Positions 1-11,149 of a stretch of DNA of 64,000 nucleotides are shown piece by piece. The position numbers and the translations under genes are program-made. The number at the start of each line of letters is the position of its first letter. Position 1 is the stretch's first letter. The stretch covers positions 21,979,674 to 22,043,673 of the forward strand of contig NC_052400.1 in NCBI RefSeq assembly GCF_009389715.1, given 5' to 3'. The stretch is from Phoenix dactylifera (taxonomy: Eukaryota > Streptophyta > Magnoliopsida > Arecales > Arecaceae). The notes under the pieces are model-generated. The model saw only the letters and a program-made list of their open reading frames with translations, was not told where the DNA came from and made no database searches.

Positions 1-1050
1 CCGCACCGCTGCCTGCCTGCCCGCTCCGCTCGCCACGGACGCCGCCAAGACCCGGTGAGGGTTTGGTCCCTTCGGAACCAAGTGAAACCCCGTTAAAGTC
101 TTCATCATTCACAAAGTGAGCAGTGCTTCGATATACAAGAAGGCCTGCTCCAGAGGCCCTTGTATGTGATCTATCGTGGAAGCCTAACCATGTTGTTCGA
201 GACGGGGGTGACCATTTTCTTGGCGGTATATTTGGCAATTGGTGTCATCAGCTTGTTCTTCAACAGCATTCCCTTGTCTCTGCTGGTATCACGGGCTTTT
301 ATCGTTTTTTCTTTGGCTGCCACCGAGTTATGCTCTGGAAACTGATCTCGAAGAACCTTGAGAACATTAAAAGGGATTCGGACAAACCTTCCTAGTTCCA
401 AACTTGTGCTTTTACGCTACTGAAAGACGCGGCCGACTTCTATACATCTGGATTGTTTCAATTTGGTCACTGCAACCAGACAAAAGAATCCTAGGAATGG
501 TTGCAGCACATCCCTGAAGCTTGAATCATGAATTTAAGAAAATAGCTTTTGAAACAGCTCTAGCACAGATTTATATGAAAGTCGCAAGTACCTGACTACA
601 ACAGTAATCGTTATGATGGCTGTAGTTTGACATGCCAACATTTTAAGAACTTAATATTAGGTTGTATATTCATATATATTTAACATTAGATATCAATCAT
701 ACCATTTGGATTTAAGCAATTTCATGCAGTCTGAGACTGATTATATAGCTCCATTATTGTGCTCCAGATGTTAATTCAGCCAAACAACGCTTCATTGTAA
801 CCTTAATATTGACCCGCGCCCGTGGGCCGTGGCAGTTCAATGCCGCACTCGTTATATAGCCATATCCGCAGTCTGGGTAGCGGGTACCTCCTACTTCCAG
901 ATTCAAATGCCCTTTGGGTCTTGAAATCCTTAAACACCCTGCCAAGCGGACAGCATGACTCGAGGTGATCTACAAATGGAGCAACAAGCGAACTTTAATT
1001 TAACAAAAAAAAAAAAAAAAAGGCTGCAACACTAGACTTGTTGTGTCTTA
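1..1050. other. Unassigned sequence
   Basis: The first 60 bases are GC-rich and could be the edge of a gene to the left. Short open frames at about 123-401 overlap on both strands and match no family I recognise. The rest is AT-rich non-coding sequence ending in a poly(A) run near 1004-1020, just before the transposon that starts at 1051. Confidence 0.5.
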
Positions 1051-1303
1051 GGCCCTGTTTGGGAAAGCTTTTGGAGGGCCAAAAAGCACTTTCTGGCCCT
1101 CCAAAAGTACTTTTAAACAAAAAAAGATGTTTGGTAAAATTTCGGAAAAGCTGTTTCAGCTTTTGCGGGAAGCTGAAAACAGCTTTTGGGGGGAAGCTCT
1201 AATTTGTAGCTTCCTCCCAAAAGCTGTTTTCAGCTTTGTCGGAAAGATGTTATTTTACCAAAAGTACCCCCATTTAAAAATCTTTTTTTCTTCCCAAAGT
1301 GGC

Positions 1304-1745
1304 CCATCACCCTCCTCTTCCTCTTCCTCTTCCGCCCATCCCCCTCCTCTCCATCTCCCCCGCCGCCGCCCATGACGCCCTCCCCCTCTTCTCCCTCCCT
1401 CGCCGCCGTTCCGTCTCCCTCGCCGCCGCCCTCGACGCCCTCCACCTTTTCTCCCTCCTCCTCTGTCGTTCCCTCTCCCCTACTGCTGTCGCCAACGCCC
1501 TCCTCCTCTGCCGCTGTCTCTCCCCCGCCGCCGCCTCCGACATCGTCTTCCTCTTCTCCATCCTCCTCTGCTGCTCCCTCTCCCCCGTCGCCGCCCCTGA
1601 CTCCCTCCGCCTCTTCTCCCTCGCCCAACCACCTCTCCCTCACCGCTCTCCCTCTTCCTCAAAGCTTCTCTCTTCGGCTTCGTCGCCCATCCTCCCGTCA
1701 TCGCGCCGCCGGGAGCTTGATCGCCCCTTCCATGACCATGCGGGA
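1304..1745. repeat. Pyrimidine-rich tandem repeat, unit about 60 bp
   Basis: The plus strand is almost pure C and T with regular CGCCGCCG blocks. A unit of roughly 57-60 bp recurs about five times between 1358 and 1640, best seen in one frame as a recurring peptide like DALHLFSL followed by CRSLSP. Every reading frame is open for a long way because of the composition, on both strands. I see no start context, splice signals or family match, so I treat it as repeat and not as a gene. A purine-rich tract follows at about 1743-1885. Confidence 0.7.
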
Positions 1746-1979
1746 GAAGTGAGGCAAGGGAGGAAGAAGGGAGGGGAGAAGCTTCGGGAAGGAGAAAAAA
1801 GAAAGAAGAGAAGGAAAAGAAAAGAAAAGAAAAAGAAGAAAAGAAAAATAAAAGAAAAGAAAAAAAAAGAAGAAAAGGAAATGAAAAAATAGAGAAAATA
1901 AATAAATAAATAAATAAATAAATAAAAATATTAGTAATTGTTTAACCAATTTTATCATCTAGCAAGAAAATTTGTTAGG

Positions 1980-2560
1980 GAGATAAATGGTCATCAGAAG
2001 AGTAAAAATTAATTTACGCTAATAATTAAATTTTTGTATATTTTTATTATTGTATTATACTATAAATATAATATAATATTGTATCATAATACATTAATAT
2101 GTTATGTTAGATAATTTAATATTATATTATATTATGAGAATTAATTTATGCTAATAATTATAATATTTTATACCTTTATTATGTATTATACTATAAATAT
2201 AATATTATATTACATTATATCATAATATGTTAATATATTATGTTAAATAATTTAATATTATATTATATTATGGAAAATTAAGTTATGCTCATATTTTTGA
2301 TGATATTGGAAATCGTGGGGTGCCCTTTTGGGCGGCGGCGTCCGCCCACGGCAACGTGCGTCCGCCTTTGCTCCCTTCTGTCGAGATTGCCGCTGGTTAA
2401 CTGCAAATGGTCATCAGAAGGATGAAAAATGAATTTACACTAATAATTATAATATTTTATATATTTATTATTGATTATACTATAAATATAATATTATATT
2501 ACATTATACCATAATATATTGATATGTCATATTAAATAAATTAATATTATATTAAATTAT
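1980..2560. repeat. Three AT-rich tandem copies of about 140 bp
   Basis: Copies lie at about 1986-2133, 2134-2276 and 2405-2560. Each has the core CTAATAATTA followed by ACTATAAATATAATA and an ATTATATTATATTA end. The first and third also share the leader AATGGTCATCAGAAG. A GC-rich spacer (2317-2400) separates copies two and three. They lie inside the TIR element. Confidence 0.6.
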
Positions 2561-2894
2561 TATTCTATAGTACACAGTATTATAGTACTATATTATAATA
2601 ATATTATATTATATTATATTAATATTATACTATATCATATTTTTATGTATTAATACATATTATATTTTATTATGCTCTGTTTTATAATACTAGTAATGTC
2701 CTTTATGGTCATTTTGTCACACAAAAGTACTTTTTCAGTTTGTTTACCAAACACATGTTAAAGCGCCACAGCACTTTAGAAATGTAGTTACCAAACAGCA
2801 AACAGCTTTTTATAACAGCTCTACTTCAGACAGCTCTACTTCCAACAGCTCTATTTCCAACAGCTCTACTGCCAACAGCTCCCCAAACAGGGCC

Positions 2895-4659
2895 TAGTCA
2901 TCAAGCAATCCGATTTTTTTAACCAAAAAAAAAAAAAAATCAAGCGGGAAAAGTATTCAAAAAATGGTTTCAGAAACACAATAGTGGTTTTCCGGATAAT
3001 GTATCTCATGAATCATAAGCTTCCGGTTCTCATGGATGTTACTACAACACTACCTAACATTTGCAATAGATTAGGCACAAACAAGAGTACTAAGGGAACC
3101 GTCCCTTGTACAAGCGACTGTACGCAAGAATAAATTTACCATGTATATGTCATCTGTCAAAATTCTTACAACCAACCTTAAATTAGGTTGGTCACAAAAC
3201 CAATCCACCACAGACATTTTTTGAATGATTCGAATCAGAAATATTGTGTTCCTTTTTCACCTCTTGACAGTACATAGAAAAGTCATTAACATGTAACACA
3301 ATTAAATATGACACAACTTCACGGTGCAAGAAAAACTGCAAGTTGCCAGCACTTAACACCGGAGAAAAGAAGAGATCTTTTTATTTATGACATTGAGCTG
3401 AGTGCTGATAGAATCTATTCATCCTTGTTTCTTCAAAAGGCCTACTCCCTCTGGATGTAATTCACTGTCCTCGCATATGTAGCTTATGAAACTGCTTCTG
3501 TTCATAGAAAACGAACAAGGTGTTATTCAAATTTGTAGCCTACATGCAGTTCTCCAGGCATTAACAGAAAACAATACGTGATACCACCTGTATCTGAAAC
3601 ACCAAAGGAACATTCTTTTTTGCTGGCTTCATCAATTTTTCAGACATCCTATCTGTTCAAGAAGATATCAAACAAATAAAATAACCATAATAGAATTCAT
3701 TGATAAAATTAATAAAAAGGAACTGATCATATTAGTTGTGACGTGATGATAAGAAACAAAATTATATCATCAAGCCTGCAACTAAAAGGCTAACAACTTT
3801 ATTAAACTACAGAAACTATAATAGTTAAACATAAGTCATCTCTGTTTTTTCTAGGACAGAGAATAATGCTACAGAATCATGGAAACTTAACATGTTTGTT
3901 GACACAGAAACAAGCCTGCAGCCCAGGAATGACATGGCAGGTATGTTTATATGTGTCAAGAAACCATGTATAACATTGTTGTCTCTAGCATTAGTGTCAT
4001 AACAACTGGATGAAAGAATTCAAAGTAGTCAGCTTAATAAAGTGAAGAAGTCGGCTTTCCCATCACGCAATGCACCTTCACTATTATTTGATTCCACCGT
4101 AAACAATTTATTGCCACTAATGCCTGACACACCTCAAAAAGAGGTATAAACTTCTTCACTATGATAATAGACTCCCTGAAACATAGCATAGATGGTAAAA
4201 GATAATCTTGTCTGTCCCACTCATATGCTAGTTCAACACTGCTCTATTAGTATTTCAGCCCTTTTCTTCTTACACCACTTGACTTGCGGTCACCGGTTAT
4301 TACCATATAAGCGGTCACATTGGAAACTTCTGGCAGATCTTGAAAACTCTTGTCTGGAAACTCAAGCATTTGTTCAAAACTAGTGCTCCAACCTACCAGG
4401 AGGAAGATTAACTGATCTTAAAATGGGTAAGTAACAGGCTTGCACTCAACCCAGAGTGACCAATAAGCAAATCCAAGGCAGGACATACCCCATTCAAGGT
4501 TGAGTAACCTATGACTGAAAAGGAGACAACCCCAATTTTAACGAGCCCTGTAACTCACAGATGCGTAGCAGTACTGATGTATCTGAAGTAAAAGGAAACT
4601 TAGCAAAACAAAAGGTACCATAACTACCAGCAGAAGAAATACCCATGGAAATGGACAAA
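2895..4659. other. Downstream flank of the DUF1767 gene
   Basis: AT-rich sequence without a recognisable coding exon. Because the neighbouring gene runs leftward and stops at 4660, some of this stretch is expected to be its 3' untranslated region, but I could not place a polyadenylation site with confidence. A poly(A) run lies near 2926-2939, just outside the transposon. Confidence 0.5.
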
Positions 4660-7600
4660 TTATCTGAATCTTCTTCTCCCCCTTCCCCTTCCTCTGAATT
4701 CTCTCCTGCCATCATTCTTCCCCTCTTCTGCCCCACCAAAATTGAACATGCTCATCCGCAACTGTTCTGCCTCTGCCTGTCCAGTCTTTCCCTAAAGACA
4801 TTGCAAGTACTGGTATCAGTACTACAACAGCAATAGTTTCGAATGATGAGCATAAATATAACAGGTGCCAAAAAGACACTAACGTAGATATCTTCTAGAT
4901 CCAATTGGCTCTGAAGCTGTCGAGCTAGCGCCTCATCATGGCTAACATCTTGGACTTCCCCTGTCACCATGGGCTTCCAGTTAGTGCCTTTTCTCCTTTC
5001 CCATTCATCTAAAGTGAAAACTGGAGTCTCCTCTTGTCTGGCTTTATATCTGTTTTTGTGACCCCGAGGATGCTTGTCTTCATGTGATGGCTGGCTCATT
5101 TTCTGCAGAAGCTTCTGTGCAGCGGCTTGGTTTTGAACAGGAACAGCTTCGCTCACTGCCAATGCAGCAACAGAAATATAAGAACCAGATTAACAAAGCA
5201 AGGCGGCTACAATTTCACAAAGCTCAAGACAATAGAGAGTGATATACCTTCTTTTGGTCTGGCATCAGAACTACAAGGTTTATCTTCAGCCCTTTCAGTT
5301 ACAGAGTCCTTTGGATCATTGGTCATATTATTTGCTCCTGGATCATTAGAATGGTGTCCTTTGTCTACCACCAGATGGATTTTACGTCCTACTTGTTTTC
5401 CATCAGCTTCTGAAATTTTAGGAAAAGAAACTTCCAGGTTGAATCAGGCAAATCTACTGCATGCCAGATTTATGAAAGATGATCTTAAAAATAACGCTAA
5501 ACTTTAGTCATGGAATTCAGTGAAACCATGTATGTGCCCATTACAAGCCTTGAGTTTCCATATTCAATGGACACTGGATTTCCAAAGTTTCACATGATTT
5601 TGCTTTGTCCAAGGATTTACCCATCCACAAGCACCATAGCAAAAGAATATTATGATATGCATATTGTTTGGTAAGAAATCATGATTTTTTTGAATGTACA
5701 ATTCAGTGTGAACATGGATATCTTTAAAAATAATAAGCCTCTTAACGTGTTGCCAGACTTTTTAGTACTAGAGAACAATTCTGAAGCATTAACATGATAA
5801 AAAGGAGCAGTAGTCACATTCCTGCTGCCAAGCGTGTGATTAGTTGTTGAAAATTTAAAAGTGTGCACTAAAATTCCCAAAGACTTTTCATATAGAATAC
5901 AAGAGAAGTAACGTATTGAAAAAGGAAAAAAGGATAGCATATAAGGAAGAGAATATATAAATCTTGCAGTGAGAACAGATATCTGAACCAAATACATAAA
6001 GTCAACTCCCAGTAAATTCATACACATATATAGGCACAAACATACACACGACATGAACAGCAAATACACAAATATGTATGTATGTATGTTTTTTTGTGTT
6101 TTTATGTGTTTGTACACTATCCCAACTGAAACTGAGAAATTCTAGATCCTATTTGGGGTCCTCATCCCACTAGCAATATACTGGATTCTTCTTTTGGGTT
6201 GGACTGGACTAGGTTACCGAGCAATCAACTGCCTCCCAATACCAATACTTTCCTTAACAAGAGAACCAAAATATTTTTAATTCCAAATTCTTGGAAAGCA
6301 ATATTACATATCTGAATTGCTTATATGCATGCAGAACTGCGGAAGAGGTTGAATACCATGAGAACTATGTAGTTGGTCCACCCTATACGGACGCGCTCCA
6401 ATATGTAACTTCTCGAATGGGGGAGGACCAGCACCATCATCATTCTGAGACAACTTTGGGGCTAAGCGAGAAAAGCCTGAATACTTCTGACTCATTCGCC
6501 ACTCTTCATGGAGAGATTGTACAGTACCTCCCATTACAGTCACAACTTCAGAATTCAGGCACAATATCCCATTATGTATTGGAATTTTTTTCTCTAAGCG
6601 GACCTAATGCCAATTGTCAAGGGGAAGAAAACAAGGTAGATGAGTGAATACATACACCATATATACCATAAACAGTAACATCATATCATGATCCCATGAA
6701 AATAAAAAAAATAAAAAAACAAAAATATGTCAGTAGGACACTAAAATGGCTGTAGAAGGAACTAAATAACTACAATAAGTCTACAAAATTTTTACTAGAA
6801 GTAACATCCTCAAAATTCTTTACTAGAACTAAATAACTACAATAAGTCTACAGATGATTAGCATACCTTAGTGCCAGGAATTATTACTTCAGTGATCGAT
6901 GGAATTGGGGCATACTCTATGGCAATTACTTCAGAGTGCCCATCAGTTAGACCTAATCGAAGGAGACGACGAAGATACTGTGAGTTTTTGAAGGAACCAT
7001 CAATGCTGCTTAGGTATATATCCCGTGAAGAAACTACCTGCACAGAATACAAAGCTATGTATGACCAAACAAATTACTCTGTAAAAAGGGCTGCAATTAT
7101 GTGAAGTTTGACATTAAACTAGATGAAAAGAAAATTTTTCCTGATCCCCGTCCTAGATTCGCAATGACTAGTTCCTGCATACAATAGATGAAAATTCAAA
7201 AAAAAAAAAAGCTGGAAATCATTTTAACATAACTGAAAAAGCAGTTGACGTAGATGCCTAATTAATTCCACCAGTAGCACGCAAGCCCTTGAAATGGCTT
7301 GCTTTTTCAGATCTATAAAATATTTCTTAATATATAAGAAAGCTAAGATGTTTATCGAGATATAGAAGACTCGGTGATAACAAATTTCTCCATTAAAAAC
7401 CCAGTTATATAAAAGTCGAATCTACATAAAATGATGGATGAAATAAGACATAACATAACCCACTTTGTAACATTAACATTATTATCTAAAACAGCTCGAC
7501 ACATGTTAATTTTTTTTACTATAAAAAAGGGGGGAAAAAGAAAAGAACAAGTCCAACGAAGATGATTTCTTCCATTAACGGGAAGGATTCTTCAACTTGG

Positions 7601-8289
7601 GACTTACGAAGAGATTCCGTTTCCTAATATAGCCCCTAGAGGTTAGAAAAACCATCCATCTTCAAGAAAGAACACCCTAGTTCCCGTTTTCTTGCACCAA
7701 TGTCGTGTCACAGAGATTTGTTTCTTGCAGCCAAAATAATTTGGTGACTTAGCTTAAGGAGAAGCGATCCAAGACCTGGTGGCTTACATATAACCCTCTC
7801 TTTTCCCTGTAATACTCCGCAGATATTCATCTATTTGCAAAAGTGAAAGACCCTAGTTTTTTTTTCTTATCACTACAACGATCCCCCATCACATGGAGAT
7901 GAAGCACTAAAATATAACAAGAAAAGGAACGATCCAAAGAAAGTAAAATGAAAACAACCGAATCTTGAGGGAAAAGATAGAGAGAGATCGAAAGCAAAGC
8001 AAACGGGATTTTTTCTTGATACCTGCAAGACTATGGGGCCTCGGAGATGGGAGAATTTCTTTAAAGAGGAAGCATCGGGGATCGATTTCCCTCCGAACGA
8101 CCGCAAATCCATGTTCAAGAGCTCCGATTCGACCATTTCCACCGCCAACAAGGAAGAGGAGGAAGACGAAGAGGCCTCGTAGCTCCGGATGAGAGCTCGC
8201 ACCTCCTCGTCGAGGTCCCTGAAACGCCATCCCCTCGACGTTAGGGCTTCTAAAACACCCTCTACGGCGGCTTCGGTGCTCCTCTCCAT
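4660..8289 (-). CDS. DUF1767/OB-fold protein, TDRD3/RMI1-like
   Basis: Six exons in transcript order: 8289-8023, 7037-6867, 6603-6357, 5409-5248, 5155-4884, 4791-4660. They join in frame to 416 residues. Residues 1-89 form an RMI1-type N-terminal helical domain; 90-146 (VSSRDIYLSSIDGSF...) start the OB-fold; exon 3 carries CLNSEVVTVMGGTVQSLHEE and GAGPPPFEKL. The charged middle ends in QEETPVFTLDEWERRKG. The tail is arginine/glycine rich (RGRGRGRRRFR) and ends at TAA 4662-4660. The layout resembles the Arabidopsis At5g19950 type as I remember it. Animal TDRD3 partners topoisomerase 3-beta and binds RNA; a similar role here is inferred, and I see no Tudor domain. The exon 3 donor (6357) and exon 6 acceptor (4791) are the least certain. 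It is probably nuclear or cytoplasmic, with no signal peptide. Confidence 0.87.
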
Positions 8290-8435
8290 CTCCTTTTCCC
8301 CCTTGGCTCTCGCTCTCCGGACCGGCTTGCAGCTCTCTCCCCCAGCCCCCCTCTCTCACGTGTCCTCTCGCTGGAAAGAGCAATTTGGGAAGACGGCAAA
8401 CTCGCGGTGGCTTCAGCTAATGATGACTAATTTGA

Positions 8436-8860
8436 TTAGGGGTGAAAGGTTATAAAATAATATCCGTCCAAATTACTTTTATATTTAAATCAATCCGAAT
8501 ATAGATAAAAATTTAATTTAATTATCAGTATATGAATGTGTGATTTTATTTATAATTTTATTTAATTTTATATAATACTATAAATTTAAAAAAAAATAAA
8601 TAGTCATATTAACATGCTATTAAATTAATTTATCATCGACTTAGTAATATCTTTAATTCAGTAGTCATAAAATTTAATTATCCAATTTTTATCTATATTG
8701 ATATACATACTTTTAGTATCTGTTTTGTGTCCGTATTCGTTTAAAATAAATATGAATTTAAATTTTTGCATTCGATTAGCATCTGTATCTATATCTATAT
8801 TCATTAAATAAAACAATATGGATATAGATATATTAGTATTCGATCCGATTTCAGCCCTAA
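8436..8860. mobile_element. Possible small TIR element (MITE-like)
   Basis: The segment opens with TTAGGGGTGAAA and closes with TTTCAGCCCTAA, an inverted pair with one mismatch. The interior is very AT-rich with repeated ATAGATATA and CGATCCGA-type words common in plant MITEs. No target duplication is obvious. It lies about 150 bp upstream of the start codon of the DUF1767 gene, beyond the promoter-proximal GC-rich part. Confidence 0.4.
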
Positions 8861-9425
8861 GTTTGTTCCATTTCGTTATTCATACATCATACCCTAGTTA
8901 AAAATTTTATGGATAGATAATTGTATAAATAAAAAAATAGAGAGTGGAACTTATATTTTTGAGAAATTAATAATAGGTGTTTTAATTTCAAGACCTAAAT
9001 TCTTGGATTTGATATATACCATCAAAATATCTATAAATCAAAATTTCTTGTTTTTGTGTTTTTTAAACCAGTCGTGAAGTGGATAGTTTTGATAGCATAA
9101 TATGATATTTTACTACGATCTAACAATCAAAATTTAGTAAATTTAAGTATATTTAGTTTTAAAATTTGTATGGCATGATTCATAAAATGGATGTTTGATT
9201 TATTCATCCTATTATATAATTTATCATACTAGAATAATTAATATTATTATTTTTGTACCAACTTAATGCATTTATTAGAAACCACTGTAATATTTAAATT
9301 TTGATTTTTAGACCAATTTTACAATATAGATCATGTTTAATGATATAGGTATCCAATTTAAATTGTTTATTATCGATTTTAAAATTATTAACTTCTTTTT
9401 TATAAGTTAATAGTCCAACTCAAAG

Positions 9426-9466
<41 letters not shown>

Positions 9467-10838
9467 AAAGATAATCTTTAATCCTAAAATAGTTTATTAA
9501 AGAGAATATGACATTGTCCTCCAGCACCCTCAGACCCTTTACAAATAGGGACCGGAAAGATTTCTTTATTTTAAAAGAGAGCCTAAGATTTCTTTATTTC
9601 AAAGGAGATCCATTCATGGGCAAGCAAAGATCCTGACCTAAAAAAAGTTTGCTTGAAAATATTTGTATTCTATTCTAGAGCAAAGATTTCAATTATTGCT
9701 CTCACCTCGTACTACAAATTAAGTCGGTAAAATAGTTGACCAAAAATAGAAAACAATGGCCTCTAAGAAAAAAGTACTTCTGATCTCGGAGACATCTTTA
9801 GGAAATGTTGTTGTATTGTTTGCATAAATATCAAAGCATTTCAAACTTTATTATGTATCCACCTGAATATATCTTAAAGCGACCGGGTTGTGTCTTTTGC
9901 GCAAAAAAAAGAATTAGCCTTCCTTCATGGGAACCTATCATTGGATCACTCACCGCATAGAGCTCAAAGTAAGTGGTGGAGATCCAACAGTGGATTTGCG
10001 CAAAGTATGTTGAACCTGAGCAGTGGACGATCTAACGGTCGAAGGCATATCCTTCTTTCGTGAGAAGGATACAATTATGAACATGTCTTTCTTAAACTTC
10101 CTAAAATTTTCTCTTACAATGTAGGCTAGAATTGAAGGCACGGCTCGGTTTGACCACTAAGCTCTCCTTCCTTTGCTCCTACTGCTCCACATGCCAATCC
10201 GCGCTTCGCTTCTTCTGCAAGCAGCATCCCCCGTAATTCTTCGGTACTACGTCCTTCTTGTCAATGATCTTTGCCTCTTAAGCTCCATTCAAGAGCTGCT
10301 GCTTCTCTTCGGCATCTCAAACAAAAGATCCTTCCACGTCTTCGACCTGGCAACTTCTGGCAAGGCTTCAAGAACATCTCCAGGCGCCGACTAGAGCATC
10401 TAGAGTTCCTATTGGTGATTGATTACTCCATTGGTTTCGTGGTAAAGCCTACCTTCCATGCTAGGAAGCCAATATATTGTGCTACTCCGTTGTCAAATTG
10501 CCGATGGTGAGGATCGGCCATTATACATGTTTAAGCATATTGAAGGGTTTGCTCCATTTTTAAGAGGTTGTATCTTTATTATTATAATTAAATTAAATTA
10601 TAATATTTTTTTTATTTATTTCAATTAAATTTAATTTAAAATATTTATAAAAAAATAAATTATTGAACTGATACATGCCCACCTATCCCCTATAAAAATT
10701 TTTAGAGTGCTCCGAATTTACATCGTTCGCACTATTAACTGCTACAAGTAGAGTAATGCTACGGGGATCTCATTAATGCTTACATGAACAATTCTCTTGT
10801 TGTGGCAATAGAAAATCTTAATTTGTAAGGGTTTTTCG
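8861..10838. other. AT-rich intergenic region
   Basis: This lies between two divergently oriented genes. It contains an (AT)n microsatellite at about 9428-9463 and no recognisable coding exon. The open frames near 10173-10510 are short and have no family resemblance. Confidence 0.6.
9428..9463. repeat. (AT)n microsatellite
   Basis: Uninterrupted alternating A and T for about 36 bases in the AT-rich spacer. Confidence 0.95.
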
Positions 10839-11149
10839 TTAGACACGCATGGTTTTAATCATCGTGTTGCCAAATCGGCCGCTGAGAGGCGACAAGGCTA
10901 GGTTCAGTTTCTTGAAACAAGGTTCGCGGCTTCGCCGATATCGGGATAAGGAACGTTTCGGACGGATCACCGAAACGACACGGGTTTGGCTGCATCCCGC
11001 GGCGCGTTTGTCGCCCGGTATTGGCATCCATACCCACAGCGGCCAGCCCAAACCCGAAAGCCAGCCCTTTATCATTCGGTCCAGAGAGTGAGGGAGCGCG
11101 AGAGGGAGCAGCGGAACGAGGATAGAAAAAGGAGGCGCCGCTCTAAGCG
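10839..11149 (+). promoter_or_regulatory. GC-rich promoter and 5' UTR region of the MUSTANG gene
   Basis: A GC-rich island in AT-rich surroundings ends in a purine-rich leader and a clear splice donor, CTAAGCG followed by GTAAACATC at 11150. I read it as promoter plus non-coding first exon, joined by a 4.8-kb intron to the exon that starts at 15948. Short open frames occur on both strands here, as expected from GC-rich sequence. The transcription start cannot be fixed from sequence. Confidence 0.5.

Larger units (their letters stand above)
1051..2894. mobile_element. Non-autonomous TIR transposon (PIF/Harbinger-like termini)
   Basis: Both ends carry the same inverted terminus: GGCCCTGTTTGGG at 1051 and its complement CCCAAACAGGGCC ending at 2894. 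Flanks read TTA on the left and TAG on the right, so the target duplication is TA or an eroded 3-bp TTA. Subterminal repeats are rich in AGCTGTT/AACAGCT units (1140-1230 and 2810-2880), where the motif AACAGCTCTA recurs. There is no transposase; the interior holds a pyrimidine tandem repeat, a purine tract, and three AT-rich copies of about 140 bp. The 1844-bp length is large for a MITE. Assignment to Harbinger/Tourist rests on terminus style and is an inference; a hAT-type origin is not excluded. Confidence 0.75.

Noticed and set aside
1230-1892. Long Pro/Ser-rich and Glu/Gly/Arg-rich open frames on both strands
   Set aside because: They come from the pyrimidine tandem repeat, are open in several frames at once, lack splice or start context, and lie inside a transposon.
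10839-11091. Overlapping open frames on both strands in a GC-rich island
   Set aside because: No family resemblance, and the island fits the promoter and non-coding first exon of the downstream gene.
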